Source of the DNA: Eublepharis macularius
Taxonomy: Eukaryota > Chordata > Lepidosauria > Squamata > Eublepharidae
Reading direction: 5' to 3'
Length of the DNA stretch: 64,000 nt
Assembly (NCBI RefSeq): GCF_028583425.1
Contig: NC_072801.1
Location: 9,258,001-9,322,000, forward strand
Position numbers and translations under genes: made by a program. The notes under the pieces are model-generated. The model did not search any database, was not told the DNA's origin, and saw nothing but the letters and a program-made list of their open reading frames with translations. Positions 10,441 through 22,300 of the stretch are shown in pieces. The first letter of the stretch is position 1; each line of letters opens with the position of its first letter.

Positions 10441-11565
10441 TCCTATAGCCTCCTTCACTAGCTTTTATCTTCACCAGCTAAAAAAAATTACATGTGGGAA
10501 AGACGTTCCACAGGAAAGAAGTTATATAGAAAAAATAGGGTTGGGATGTGTGCTTTGGTGTTAACTTTCCAAGTTCCAGTTGGAATGGCAGTTGAAATAG
10601 ATGTGCCTGTTTATGCAGAAATGTTTACAGCATTCTACTGTCAGGCAGCTCCCACCTTTGTCTAGAAAGGTGCAGACAGCCAAAAAGAAAGAAAGGCTTT
10701 CCTGTGACATGACTTCCACTTTCAGCGCTTTCTTTAGTTATCAGAGTGAAACTTCTGAATGTATCTCATTTCTGGATTTTTAAATAATATATTTTAAAAG
10801 ATGTAAGTATTTCTTAAGCACAAGCAGCCTGCCAGTAACTTATTTTGAAAACAGAACTTCATCTCAGCCAGAATTCTTAACCTTTTGGGTGCATTTTGCT
10901 TTCATTTTGTGCTAGCTGCCAAAGACTGAAAGTTGCACTGGATCTAAAGACTGTGTATGCAGTTCAGGATCTATTTTGCTATTGCAAAAATATTAAAGAA
11001 AAACATGAACGTGGTATTCTCAACTGGTATAGGAATTGACTTTTGACTATGAAATGGCACTTTCCTCTTGTATGGCAAAGCTCATTCAGTGTTAATAGGC
11101 CCAGATCTTTGTTCGGATGAGGAATCTCTGGGAAAGCAGAAGGGGAGAAGAGCAACAGGAGGGCCAGAGCACAGAAGTCTTGCTGCAGGTCACTGTATGA
11201 AGTTAGAAATAATGGAGCAAGGCACTTCTTTGCTCTTCCCCACAAAAAATATGGGCTCCCTTCTTTGGGAGCTGTGGGTCACTCTAACCAGCCATTTCCT
11301 TTCCATGGAAGGGAATTTCTTCCTTCACTTTGTCCTTCACTTCCATTAAGAGGTGCTTCCAGTGAGCTTCCCAAGTCCCTTTCGCCTGCCAAAGGATCTT
11401 CTGCACCTGAAGGCACTGCTTTACAACTGGTGCTAGAGCATTGGGGCCAAAGTGAAAATACATCCAGAGAGGTTTTCCTCCTCTAGCCTGCACAAAACTC
11501 ATGCAAATATCTACAGAATGGGTTAGAGCACTGCCTCCAGGCTAGTGCAGGGCTTCACAGTGTGG
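10441..11565. other. Intergenic DNA, nothing recognised
   Basis: About 1.1 kb without convincing coding similarity or named repeats. Short reading frames here show no family motif. Confidence 0.4.
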
Positions 11566-11772
11566 TGCAGTGGTTAGAGAGTCTAGAAGGCTCAAGCTAA
11601 AATCTCCACTCTGCTGTGGAAGCTTCCTGGGTGACGTTGGGCAAGTCACACACTCTTGGACTAGCTTACCTCACAGGGTTGTTGTGAAGATAAAACCATA
11701 GAAGAAGAGCGATGTAAGCCATTTTGGCTTCCCATAGGGGAGAAAAGTAGAGTATGAATGAAATAAATGCCA
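11566..11772 (+). mobile_element. Sauria-type tRNA-derived SINE
   Basis: The head GTGTGGTGCAGTGGTTAGAG is an A-box region, and a weak B box follows near TCTCCACTCTG. The body has TGGGTGACGTTGGGCAAGTC and TACCTCACAGGGTTGTTGTG. The tail ATGTAAGCCATTTTGGCTTC, then GAATGAAATAAAT, matches what I recall of squamate Sauria SINEs. Divergence is moderate. Confidence 0.8.
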
Positions 11773-12159
11773 AGTCTGCAAGGACTTATGGGGAGGCATT
11801 TCATTTTCCCTTCCTCCACCATGTCCTCTTTCTCTTCCCTGCTCTCTTGTAGCATCTCCCCTTTTCCTGCTTCTTTCTCTCCTTCCCACCCACCTTTGTC
11901 TAACCCCTTCTTTGCCTTTCATTCCCACCCCTTGGCAGGCTCTCCCCTATGGCCCAGTTCCATGGAGCTGACTGAGCCAGGGCGAGTTCTGTGGTGGGGA
12001 ACTTGCAAGGACTTGTTGGGGGTACTTTTCCCTGTATCCTCTTCCCCACACTATTTCCCCTTCCCCTCCTCCTGGAAGCCTCCCTATGCTTACCTTTCCG
12101 TGTCCTCTCCTTCAAACCCACTAAACAACTATTTATCCACTTCCCATCTTCACCTATAT
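11773..12159. other. Intergenic DNA, pyrimidine-rich, nothing recognised
   Basis: C/T-rich sequence between two SINEs. The open stretches here reflect base composition, not protein similarity. Confidence 0.4.
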
Positions 12160-12382
12160 TTCTTAAGTTTCATTTATATACTGCCTTTATTCCCAGTGTG
12201 GATCCAAAGCAGCCCACGTCATTCTTCTTTTCTCCATATTATCCTTATAACAACCTTGAGAGTTAAGGCTGAGTGTGTATTGCTGGATCAAAATCTTCCA
12301 GTGAGCTTCCACTGCAGAGTGGTGATTCAAATCTGGGTCTCCAAGATCCAACTCTGAAACTAACCACTACACATCACTGCCG
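12160..12382 (-). mobile_element. Sauria-type tRNA-derived SINE, reverse orientation
   Basis: Read on the - strand it starts near GTGATGTGTAGTGGTTAGTT (A box), then ATTTGAATCACCACTCTGC (B box) and AGGTTGTTATAAGGATAA. It ends with CACTGGGAATAAAGGCAGTA and TATAAATG. This is the same general SINE class as 11566-11772, but more diverged. Confidence 0.7.
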
Positions 12383-12563
12383 GGGGAGGGGGGCTGCTGT
12401 TGATCAGTAGCAAGCAGCCAGGCCTGAATGAGTCGTGCAAATCATGTACTATCAAGTTGGCTGGTGGTTGCTTCTGGGTCCGGTCCCACTATGTCCTCCC
12501 TCAAAGGTCGAAGTTCTGTCCCCCACATTTTTGCTGATCAAAACCAAGCCTGGAATGCTGTCT

Positions 12564-13029
12564 AAACTGTTATGATTGCTCAACGGGACGTTCGGTGGAA
12601 GCTCCTAAGCTTGTGCCCCTGGCTAGAAAGGATGAGTAGCTAAAGGGAGGGCGGGAGGGATAAGGGTATGGAAATACAGATGAATAACTTGAATGGGAAA
12701 TAGTCATCCAAAATACACTAAAACTCTCAACCCTCCCCGGCTATAGGATACAATATCTTCGGCGATGAATTAAGTGAGGAGGAAGAGGAAGGAGAATCAA
12801 GGAGGAATAGAAGAAGGAGAGGACTCAGAGACTAACTCCTCTTATCCGGATGTGAAGAAACAAGATAAATAGAAGAATGATTCTTACAAGGGACTTCTGC
12901 CGAAGATATAGAAACTGTGTATGAACTTATGGGGAGGGGTTGGGCAATGGGTATATATGTACGGGAATAAGGATGTTTCGAAGGAAATGCACAAAAAATA
13001 TACAATAAAAAAAAACTGTTATGATTGCT
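12564..13029 (+). mobile_element. Retroposed insert with 17-bp target duplication and A-rich tail
   Basis: AAACTGTTATGATTGCT lies at 12564-12580 and again at 13013-13029. The 432 bp between them ends in AATAAAAAAAA, which marks insertion by target-primed reverse transcription. The payload is unidentified. In one frame around 12745-12835 it reads GYNIFGDELSEEEEEGES, then RRNRRRRGLRD and a stop, an acidic then arginine-rich tail. It may be the 3' end of an L1-type LINE or a retrocopy of a cellular transcript. The intact target duplication suggests a fairly recent event. Confidence 0.7.
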
Positions 13030-13184
13030 TAGAAACAGCCATTGAGAGCATCTGGTTAAAGCTACAGGCACTCCTTTTGTCATTTTGGATTTAAGTATCC
13101 ACAGATCAGGGCCATTAGCTATTAATGTATAAGATAACAGAACTGCTCTTATGGTCATTTGCCTTCTCCCTGTGGTGTTTTGGT

Positions 13185-13350
13185 TGTGTGCATGTGTGTG
13201 AAGTGCCATCAAGTTGTAGCTGCCTTATGGCAACCATAGGGTTTCCAAAACGTTCAGAGGTGGTTTGCCATTGCTTATCACAGCATAACAACTCTAGAAT
13301 TCCTTGCTGATCTCCCATCCAAGTACTAAGCAGGGCACGCCCTGCTTACC
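13185..13350 (-). mobile_element. 5S-rRNA-derived SINE fragment
   Basis: The stretch near 13308-13350 (CTCCCATCCAAGTACTAAGC, then AGGGC) is the reverse complement of the 5S rRNA internal-promoter side, TTAGTACTTGGATGGGAG. The rest (AGAGGTGGTTTGCCATTGC, AAGTGCCATCAAGTTGTAGC) is a body typical of such SINEs. It is therefore a - strand SINE with a 5S-type head, here with a shortened head. Confidence 0.75.
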
Positions 13351-13544
13351 TGTCTTAGATACACAGTTTCTCGATTCCACCACTGTCTTAGCGGCCGTTT
13401 TAGCCATGCAGTTTCTCACTGTCACCACTAGACAGCAGCATCTCTTTCCCTAGCCTGTCTTAGCCATGCAGATGCTCAATTTCGTGCTCCAATGACAGCA
13501 TCCTTTCCCTTCCTTACCCCAAACCACCATCCCCAAATCTCCAG

Positions 13545-13690
13545 GAATTTCCTAAGCCTACAAGAGATTTCAGAGGTGATTTGCTATTGCTTGTCTTCTC
13601 TGGTAGTCCCTCATCCAAGTACTAACCAGGACTGTCCCTGCGTAGCTTCTGAGATCTAGCTAACTTGGGCTACCCAGGTCAGGGCGCTTC
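13545..13690 (-). mobile_element. Second 5S-rRNA-derived SINE fragment
   Basis: CTCATCCAAGTACTAACCAG, then CCTGCGTAGCTTCTGAGATC and GGTCAGGGCGCTT, follow the reverse complement of 5S rRNA over roughly 75 bases, with mismatches. A body stretch (CAGAGGTGATTTGCTATTGC) precedes it on the + strand. It is too diverged and incomplete to be a working 5S gene. Confidence 0.75.
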
Positions 13691-13814
13691 GGTTCTAACC
13701 CTTCTCTTTCTTTTAAAAAGTATGGCCGAGAGTCCTTGAGCCAATTAAAATTAGTTTTTTAAAATTGTTCAATGGCTTTCTCCCTCTCGGGTGCCTGTAA
13801 AAGGCTTTAGACTA

Positions 13815-15960
13815 TGGTTTTTTAAAAAAAATAGTTTTATTTAAAGAAAAAGGGAAAAAACAGTTAACAGTGCATAGAACCTTATACATAAAAATATGAA
13901 ATACATCTGATGGATTGTGCTTAAATATCAGAAGTTGATTAATGTATCTGAAGTAAAATGAATGCAGGATATAGTTAAAATATATAAAAACAAACAGTAA
14001 TTATACTTTCCACCCATTACTGGAATCTAACAAAAATAAAACTGTCCACTTTAAATTCTATAATATTAATCCATTATTCAACTTAAAAACTTGATATTGG
14101 TGTAATCTTGAATTAGCAGATTTGCCTCTTTTATATATAATCTGTTAGTCCATTGAAACCCAAAGTTGGAGGAATTAATAAAAGCCTAATATGGAGGAGC
14201 CTTACTTTTAAAAAAAAGGAATAAAAAACTTAACATTTACTTTAGGGAAATATAAAATTCAAATTGTTATGAGTAACCCTTTTTAGTTATATAGGTTAAA
14301 ATAAAAAAGAAGAAATCTATATGTTAAAAAATTTGATTGTTATATTTATGTCTTATTTTTCTATTTATTATATCAGATCTTCTAAAATTAAACTTTGCGG
14401 CACCGATTATACATTGTGGGTTGAATTATTTGACTTTTTATATATAGAATAAATTGATGACAATTGTTATATAAAATAGTTAACTATAATCGCATTTTGA
14501 AAATATATGCCTACATTTGCCACTTTAACCATTAAAATTCCAGTAGGTAAAACCTCCTGGATCGACGTGGCCACTGGATCTTCACGTGGTCCTCACCAAA
14601 ACCCACATCGTTTTCCCCCGAGTTCAGGGTCTGCTTGTAGTGAATCTAGGAATCCAGCTCCCTTCCCAACATCGGTAGTCTTCTTCCTCCCCTGTTCCTT
14701 GAATTGTTGAATGGCTTAATTCTTTGAGGTGCTTGGTTTATTTTAGGCAGTCCAAATCCATCAAATCCATGGTCCAAATCTCCAGAAACGTCTTTCACGG
14801 TCTGGTCAAATTGTTCTGATTGCAGTTCTAGTTTCTTACCTTCTAAATTTAGTTTTGGGGAGTCTTGGCCCTCTTGACATATTTTCATTAAAATATTTCC
14901 ATAGTCTCGCTTAAATTGGCTTATCAAATTCTAAGCTTGGTTGAGATCTTGGAAATTAATTGTTGAGCGATTTCCGCTTTCATCTTTAGGCCAGTAGATG
15001 GTAGTAAAGTATCAGAAATAGTTTTCAGTTCAACAATTGCACAGTTCAAATTCTACCATCATCTTTTTCATACTTGTTTATTTCAACCAATTAATTAAAT
15101 GTCTAATATAAGAGTTTTATATCCTTCCCTTTGAGTAATTTGTAGTTCAAAATTAATCCAGTAACCAAGATATTAGAGTCACTTGTTATATTCCTTCATA
15201 AAACAAGAATGCAATAAGGTAGGTGAAAAATGCAAAAAAAGGAGAGGAAAGTAATCCTGGCAAGTCCCAAAATACAATTAAGATTAAGGCAGTTGTGTAA
15301 ATATCAGTGGCTTACCAGTAAAAGATAAAGTTCCAATTATTTATAGCTCTCAGTAGCTGAACAAAATTAAATGAATCAGAGTTAAGCTGGTTTTCAAAAG
15401 TTTTTTAGTCAGTAGATCAGGATTACATCCGAAGATGGAAAATAAAGCAAAAAAGAGGGGAAATGAAGCAGTTTCCTTCCTCTTGCAAAAAAAAAAAAAG
15501 AGGGAGAGAGAAAAAGACAGGTCCTAGCACAAATATATAGCTGAATTATATTTACAAAGGTCCTCCGGCTGACTTAATTGGCTTCTGGCCACCTCAGTTC
15601 TGCTTTGCAAGATGTTCCTGCAACTTCGGGAGTCGGGGAGTATCCAATTCTCTAATTAAAGAGAGCCAAACAATTCCCCAATTAATCCGATAATTGCCCG
15701 CTGGGTGCCTCTTGATAAGAGACAGGTTTCGGACTGATTCAGTCCTGCCTGGCTATCTATATAGCCCTTTAAAGCAGAAATGGGACAGAACTCATAAAAT
15801 GAGTCTCAGTCCGTCGCCACTGGGGAAGAGTCAAGGCGTTACACTATTCTATATTCACACAAGCAAGGAATTTCTCTGTAACAGCTATAATTAAGTTGCC
15901 TGGTGCATCAAAGAGAAACCAAAGCTGCGGCCAAGAAATCCTTTAAAGCTTGGGGTCCTC
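13815..15960 (-). mobile_element. Probable L1-type LINE debris, reverse orientation
   Basis: The low-coordinate end is the complement of a poly(A) tail (TTTTTTAAAAAAAATAG, then TTTTATTTAAAG). The interior has AT-rich LINE-like sequence, and a short - strand reading at 14646-14927 (ISQFKRDYGNILMKICQE) recalls L1 ORF1-like text, but I could not match a domain. About 15560-15960 is GC-richer and may be the promoter side. No clear target duplication was found. Limits are approximate and the call is tentative. Confidence 0.4.
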
Positions 15961-16274
15961 TTGTTTGCTGCAGCTGCAGGGAAGAGTTCACCTCGCCAAA
16001 CTGGACAGGAAGTCTTTGTCAAGAAACTGGGTAACCAAACTGCCGGTGGGTTTCCTCACTAGCCAGGATACCTACCCAGAAGCACCTAACTGGATGGAAC
16101 AGCCTGCACAGTTGATAGAAGACTAGAAATAAGCAAAACTGACTGATTTCCTTACAGAAGCAGTCAGTTCAGGGTGTTTTCCCAGCTTAATGCACTAAAG
16201 GCTCAAAGTCAGTTATGCCCATAAAGCTCTGAATGAAAAAAAATGCACCAGTTCAAAATGTAAGTGAACACCAA

Positions 16275-17697
16275 TTTATTAGGAATCTATTTCTACACAA
16301 GCAGAGCAGCTTCCTCCTTCTGCCTGTGCAACAAAAATCACAAGTAAACAAAATATAAAGTAAACAAAATTCTGCATTGATACTAATGATATTAGTAGCT
16401 GGTTTTCCCTTTTACCAGCTTTGTACCACAGGAGGAGGTAACTTGAGCTTGGTCTTCAACTGCATTCTGAAACATATCCGGGAGTCACTCTTGTAAACGC
16501 CAGGTGTAAAATATTCTAGTTTCTTCACTGATCCTCATTAAAAATATTAGTAAAGCAATTCTTTTTTTAAAAAAGGAGGGCAAATTTGTATTCACAATCT
16601 GTTCCTTTCATCTGGTTATCTTGTATCTGTTGGGTTTGCGGGGTTTTATTTATTTTTGTAACTTTATATAACTTACTGCCACAGCTGAGATAGCAAAGCT
16701 CCTTTCAGGCTTACTTATCAACAGAAAATCTTGCTAAGATACAGCGATAAAATCAAAACTTAGTACGGGTGATAGTGCACAAGGAAAGTGGAATCTGTTT
16801 TAGAAAAATGTACATTAATGCAGTTACATATTTGTGTGTATACATACACACTCACAATGCCAAATATCTCAGGTTTATACAATAAGAGAGATACTACCTC
16901 TTCTGCCCTTCATTTCTCAAGTAAGACTTCCAAAGTGTGGTTGAATACCAAACCTGTTTCTCTTCTCTGCCAGGAAGTGGGATACTGTGAAAGGGCAAGT
17001 GCAAAACAGCCTGGCCTTGGCTATGCTACAGGATTGGTTTAGCAAACTGTTGGTGTTTCTCTGTTTAAAACGGTGGCTGAAGAATGCCCTGCAATGCTCA
17101 GGGGAAGTCAGTTAAAAGTTCCCTTGGGTTTTGCCCCTGAATCAGATTAAATGCACACCACAAGCAATTCCTGTCAACTCTCAGGGAATGCCTAATCAAA
17201 AGGGTGCTTGAAACATCAGCTGTTCGCCTCAAGCGAGCAAGCAATTCTATCAAGCTAAGAAGGATGAAGCAAAGCCAAGATTCGGGGAAAATACAGAGGA
17301 GTCGCAGAATCCTGCATCACCTTCTAAAATGAGGAAGGGCAGGGACTCACACCAACCCAGAGACCTGGATGGAGAGAGGAATACCGGGCACAAAAAAGTC
17401 CAGAGGATGTCTCCCTCCTCCCCACCCCAAGCTCACTCTCACTTTCTCTATGCACTGGCTGTTAGCCATGCTGCAGACCTCTTCTACGACAGACATCTAA
17501 TGTCAGATGCTAAGATGCAAGCTCATCTCTTTGAGCGGCTCTGCCTGCTGCAATATCACAGCCCTGGGACTGACTGATAATTGATATTTTGGCTGCTGAA
17601 GAGCTAGCTTTCCAGTCCCATGAGGTAGCAACATGATGACTGAGTCCTTGCATCTGGCTCCAGGCCAGGGGAACATGCACAGCTGGAAGAAGCTGGC
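16275..17697 (-). other. WDR90: Probable WDR90 3' UTR
   Basis: This follows the WDR90 stop on the - strand. The complement of TTTATT at 16275-16280 gives an AATAAA signal, with a T/GT-rich stretch about 20-30 bases further on. An alternative signal lies near 16640-16655 (TTTTATTTATTTTTG on the + strand). The UTR would be about 1.4 kb. No repeats are evident inside it. Confidence 0.35.
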
Positions 17698-17858
17698 TCA
17701 GCACCTGTTTGGGACTTCCCATACCAAGATCTCATTATAGGAAGTGGTGAAGAGGCGGTTCCCTGACAGGGTGAATCTGCAAAGGCAAACCGCATCGTCG
17801 TGCCCCAGGTGGTCTTGTCTGGTCTTTGCTGTGCAGTCGATCAGCCGCAGCACACGCT
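17698..17858 (-). CDS. WDR90: WDR90 terminal coding exon (last WD repeat and C-terminus)
   Basis: WDR90 (POC16 in algae) is a large WD-repeat protein of centrioles and cilia. This exon reads ERVLRLIDCTAKTRQDHLGH, then DDAVCLCRFTLSGNRLFTTS and YNEILVWEVPNRC, then TGA at 17698-17700. The human C-terminus, as I recall it, has MLRLVDC, GHDNAVHLCRF and NEILVWEVP, so this is the true end of the protein. The acceptor is CTTTCTCCCCCAG before 17858, and the entering phase (G|AG) fits the previous exon. A CAG|GTGCTG inside the last codons could be read as a donor, but the homology ends here too, so the stop is preferred. Confidence 0.92.
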
Positions 17859-18571
17859 CTGGGGGAGAAAGGAGGTGATAAAACTGAACGATGCGCACTT
17901 ATACTGTGAGGATGTGGGAGCAGGCCCAGGGCCCAGAATGGAGTTTCCTGAGAATCTCAGCCAGGGCTGACAAAGTGTTCAGGATTCTGGAGGTCCCCAG
18001 GTAGGTGATCATCAGTGGGCCCCTTTGGGCAGCAAGGAGCAGAGGAGCTGGCAGACAAACTCAGCAGGCTCCTGCAAATAAACTGGGCCACGTGTCACAC
18101 ACAGCACTGTTCTGTAAACGTAATATATACATTTTGGCATCTTTTTCTTCCAACCAAGGACAATCACAAGCTTAATTCAGACGAAATCAAAAGCAAAGAA
18201 GCCAGTTTTGGAAAGCTATGCATTTCTACAGTACTATTCCCTGCTGGCCATCATCTATTCCATCTTGCCACCTGGAATCAGACATGATTCTGCTTTCATG
18301 AATAAACTAGTTTCTAGTCCTTATGGCCAAAAGCAGGTGCTTGAAGGTGTGTGGGTAAAAGACCAGGGCCTATTCAATCTCTTGCAAGTCCAGTTTCCTG
18401 CCGAGGTGCCCCATTGGTCTGATGACCCAGTGCCCTGTGCTGAAGATATGAGCCACAATATCTGGTTCAAAGAGCTTGCTCTCTTTCCAGGTCTGCTTTC
18501 CTACATATGGGCTCCAAAGCCTAACCCTGGCAATAGGAAACCTGTGAACATCCTGATGTCTGCATACTCAC
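17859..18571 (-). other. WDR90: WDR90 intron, nothing recognised
   Basis: This 713-bp intron has a GTGAGT donor and a pyrimidine-rich acceptor. No repeat is recognised in it. Confidence 0.6.
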
Positions 18572-18656
18572 CACTGAAGCCGACTGCTATGATGCAGGCA
18601 GCAGGAGACAAGCTCAGCGATGTAGCAAAATAAGGCAAGGGAATCTTGTCAATCAC
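18572..18656 (-). CDS. WDR90: WDR90 exon: WD-repeat strand with SLSLSP motif
   Basis: This 85-bp exon encodes VIDKIPLPYFATSLSLSPAA, then CIIAVGFS. The human parallel is KIPLPFFAMSLSLSPG..LLAVGFAE (recalled). The acceptor is CCTTGTGTGCAG before 18656 and the donor is TTCAGTG|GTGAGTATG at 18572/18571. It ends one base into a codon, which the AG of the terminal exon completes as GAG (E). It provides part of a C-terminal beta-propeller blade. Confidence 0.92.
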
Positions 18657-19179
18657 CTGCACACAAGGAAAGAAAGATCCCAAGACGTTAAACACTTTAA
18701 ACAAAGAACCAAAGTTCGTATTATGTTTTTTAAAAAACATTCTTGTGTAGGAAGCATGCAGTATGCAAGATGGGAAAGGCAACACGTGTGTATTTTCATC
18801 CCAAGACACAAGAAGGGAATGTGAGTATCAGCATCTTGATGCCTGTGCTGGAAAAGCAGAAATGTGTCCATGTTAAAGAACATGTGGATGCCAAGAATGT
18901 GGACGAGCTTGTCTGGAAGTGGGCAGAAAATGTGCAAACTGTCCCCCTCCCAATCAGCAACAACAGAGGAACAAATACACCAGCATTCTGCAGAGGACAG
19001 ATGAACAGCCTGCCTAAAGGCTACAGATGCGGACAACTGCACATCCACAAAACAAATGGAAGAGAATGCAGAAGGCAGCAGCCAACCATTTTGGCCTCGT
19101 TGAGGATATGCAAGAGAATCAGGTGGTACAACGGAATGTACCACACCAGACTGCAGGAGGAGGAGCATCAATTCCAAAT
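18657..19179 (-). other. WDR90: WDR90 intron segment before the L1, nothing recognised
   Basis: This is the 3' part of a 16.6-kb intron (18657-35282). The open stretches here carry no family motif. Confidence 0.45.
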
Positions 19180-19346
19180 GTTCTGCTATGGTTTTTTTTA
19201 AAACTTTTTATTTTCCAAAGCTATGAATAACCACATCCAACAACAGCATAATACAGAGTATGGGCAATACTTGGAAGAGATAAAGACCTTAATGTTTTAA
19301 CAACAGCTAGTATTAACATAGAAAACAATACACTGAGTGTAAGAAG

Positions 19347-22300
19347 TCACGTTATAGCAAAGAAGCTGAGTGTATGAAAATCTACATTAGGTAACTGATT
19401 GGTATTATGACAATAGGTTAAAGAGGGTAACCATTGTACAAGAGAGCACGATTGATATTGTGGATTGTCTATGCCTCTAAGGTGGTCGGCTATTTTTTCC
19501 ATGATAAAAATGTCCCACAGTTTTCTGAGCCATTGTGATACACGTGGAGTTTTTTCCTGTCTCCAAGTTGAGGCTAAAAGCAGTTTTGCCGCAGCAATCA
19601 ATAAAAATATCAGATTTTTCCTAATAGATGGGACCGTCCGGTCTTCCCAGAGTCCAAGCAGGATTACTTCTGGGCGCTTGGGTATTGTATAGTTTGTTAT
19701 TGTTTTAATTTTTTGTAAGATTCGATCCCAGAACAACTGGATTTTAGGACACGACCACCATAGATGAATATAGTCTCCATTCTGACCACACTGCTTCCAG
19801 CATAGTGGTTGTGTTTCGTGATTGATGTGGTGGAGAAGAATGGGAGACAGGTACCATCTCGCCATTATTTTGAAGGATGTCATTCTGATGCGCACTGCTT
19901 TAGACTGCAAGCAGTTTCCTGACCAGATGGAAGACCACTGAGCATCAGATAAGATTGTATTACAGTCTCTGCTCCAGTTTGCTTGGTATTTTAGCGCATG
20001 CTGATCATCCCTTAAATTTATAATAGCGTATAATTTTAGTTATCAGACCTTTCCTGTGAGATTGTGTTAATTTAAGTAAATATTCAAAGCCAGTTAAGTT
20101 CACGCTTTAATGAGGTTACAAGAGGCTGACTCTCTAGTAAGTGCCTGATTTGGAGGTATTGAAACCATGGGATCACAGCATTTGTATCCTTTTCTATTTG
20201 AGCCTTGTTCAGGATAGACCCATATCAATAATCCTGTTTTTTTAAATTACTTTCCATAGTTTAAAAGAATTTAAATCCTTGCCAGGTGGGAACCAAATCT
20301 GATCTATAAAAGATGATAATGGCGAGATGGTTGGAGCAAGACGTTGCCGTAGCTTGTCCCATATGTCTAAGGCGGTTTCTAGAAAGGGGTTAGTATGAGT
20401 TTCAGGTGGTCTGTTCTTAGATTCAGCCCAAATTACATCATGTAGGTCATGTGGGTAGATGTGTGACGTTTCAATTTGCGGCCAACCTGAATCTTCTACA
20501 GGATTTAATATCATTACGATGTTTGCTAACTGGGCAGCTATGTAATATTGTTTTAAGTCTGGGACTGATAATCCACCTTTCTTTGCAGACCGTTTCATGG
20601 TTAAATAGTTTATCCTGGGACGTTTGCCATCCCATATGAAACTGTTTATATTTTTTTGCCAATTTTGGAAATCTTGATCTGTAAGTTTAATAGGTAGCAT
20701 ACGGAAATTAAATAAAAATTGCGGGAGAATCATAGATTTTACCAAGTTAATCTTTTCTGCCCATGACAACTTCAATTCTGCCCAATCCTTGAATTTGTCT
20801 TTAACCTTTTTTTTGTAATGGTTTATAGTTGGTTTCTTTTAAAGCCAGGAAATCAGCTGGTATCTTAATGCCTAGGTAGGTCCATTGCTTATGAGTCCAT
20901 TGATACGTAAAATTAGAAGCTATCTCTGATCTAGTGGTTGGAGTCAGGTGGATAGGGTAGATTTCTGATTTGTTTTTGTTAATTTTAAGTCCTGAAATGT
21001 GACCAAAATCTTGCAGGGTTTTTTCCAGGGCTAGTAATGAGGCACATGGGTGTGCAAGGTAAAGGACCATGTCATCCGCAAAGAGGGAAATTTTGTAAAC
21101 CTGTTTTCCAATAGTGATGCCACTAATGGCATTGTTTTGCCGTATAACTTCAGCCAGAGGTTCTATGGATAGGGCAAACAATAGTGGGGAAAGCGGGCAT
21201 CCCTGTCTGGTTCCTCTTGTGAGCTCAAAGTCTTTTGAGTTCAATTCATTTAGTTTTATTTGGGCCTTAGGGGAAGCATACAATAATTTGATCGTTTGAG
21301 TAAAAATATGACCAAATCCCATCTTATAGAGCAGTCTTATTAAATAGTTTCTAAGCTGTCAAAGGCTTTCTCTGCGTCTAGAGAGAGCAGGATTGACTCT
21401 ATTTGATTGGTTTTACCGTGATTGATGATGTTTAGTGTCTTTCTCACATTATCTGTGATACTCCTGTTTGGTATGAAGCCAGTTTGGTCAGATCGTATGT
21501 AGTGACTTATAATTTTATTCAGACAGTTAGCTAATACTGCTGTAAATATCTTTGCGTCCTGATTTAATAATGATATGGGGCGATAAGAAGATGGAAGGGT
21601 GGCATCCTTCCCTGACTTGGGGATTATAATGACTGTAGCTTCATGCCATGTTTTTGGAAAGTTGCCTTATAATAGGATTGCATTACAAGTGTGGCTGAGG
21701 GGTTCTGCTAGAATTTTTTTATAGATTTTTTTATAGATTTCGGCAGGAAAGCCATCTCTACCGGGAGTTTTATTTAATCTGAGATTTTTTGTGGACTCAG
21801 TGATTTCCTGAGAGGAGATCAGTTGATCTAGGAAAGCTTTGTGCTCTGGGGTGATTTGTTTCAAGGTTGTGAGAGAGTTTAGGAAGTCCTCTATATCAGG
21901 TGGTGTTGGGTTCTTTGATTTATATAAATTAAAGTAGAAGTCATGGAATATATCTAAGATTTCCTTGCTATTGGAAGTGTAAGATGTGCCATTTCTTTTT
22001 ATGGAGGAAATTTCGTTGGAAGATTTCTTTTTAACCTTCCAAGCTAGGAGGCGCAACGTTTTTGGAGTTTTGTGCCAATATCTCTGTTTTAGAAACAGTA
22101 GATTCTTTTGTATGGAACATGTCTCAAGTGCCTCTAGTTTTTTCCTTTCTAGGATCAGTTGATTATAGACTTTCTTATTACAGTATTTTTTGTGTTTATT
22201 TTCAAGATTTTGGATATAATTTCTAATCTAGTTTTCTCTCTTTTTTATAGAATGAAGCTAATGAAATGATTTTACCTCTGACTACAGCCTTCATGGCATC

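Noticed and set aside
13600-13690. A functional 5S rRNA gene
   Set aside because: Only part of the 5S sequence is present, with many mismatches and a SINE-type body attached.
17329-17577. A small + strand protein near the WDR90 end
   Set aside because: No similarity or splice context is seen, and it lies in the probable 3' UTR of WDR90 on the opposite strand.
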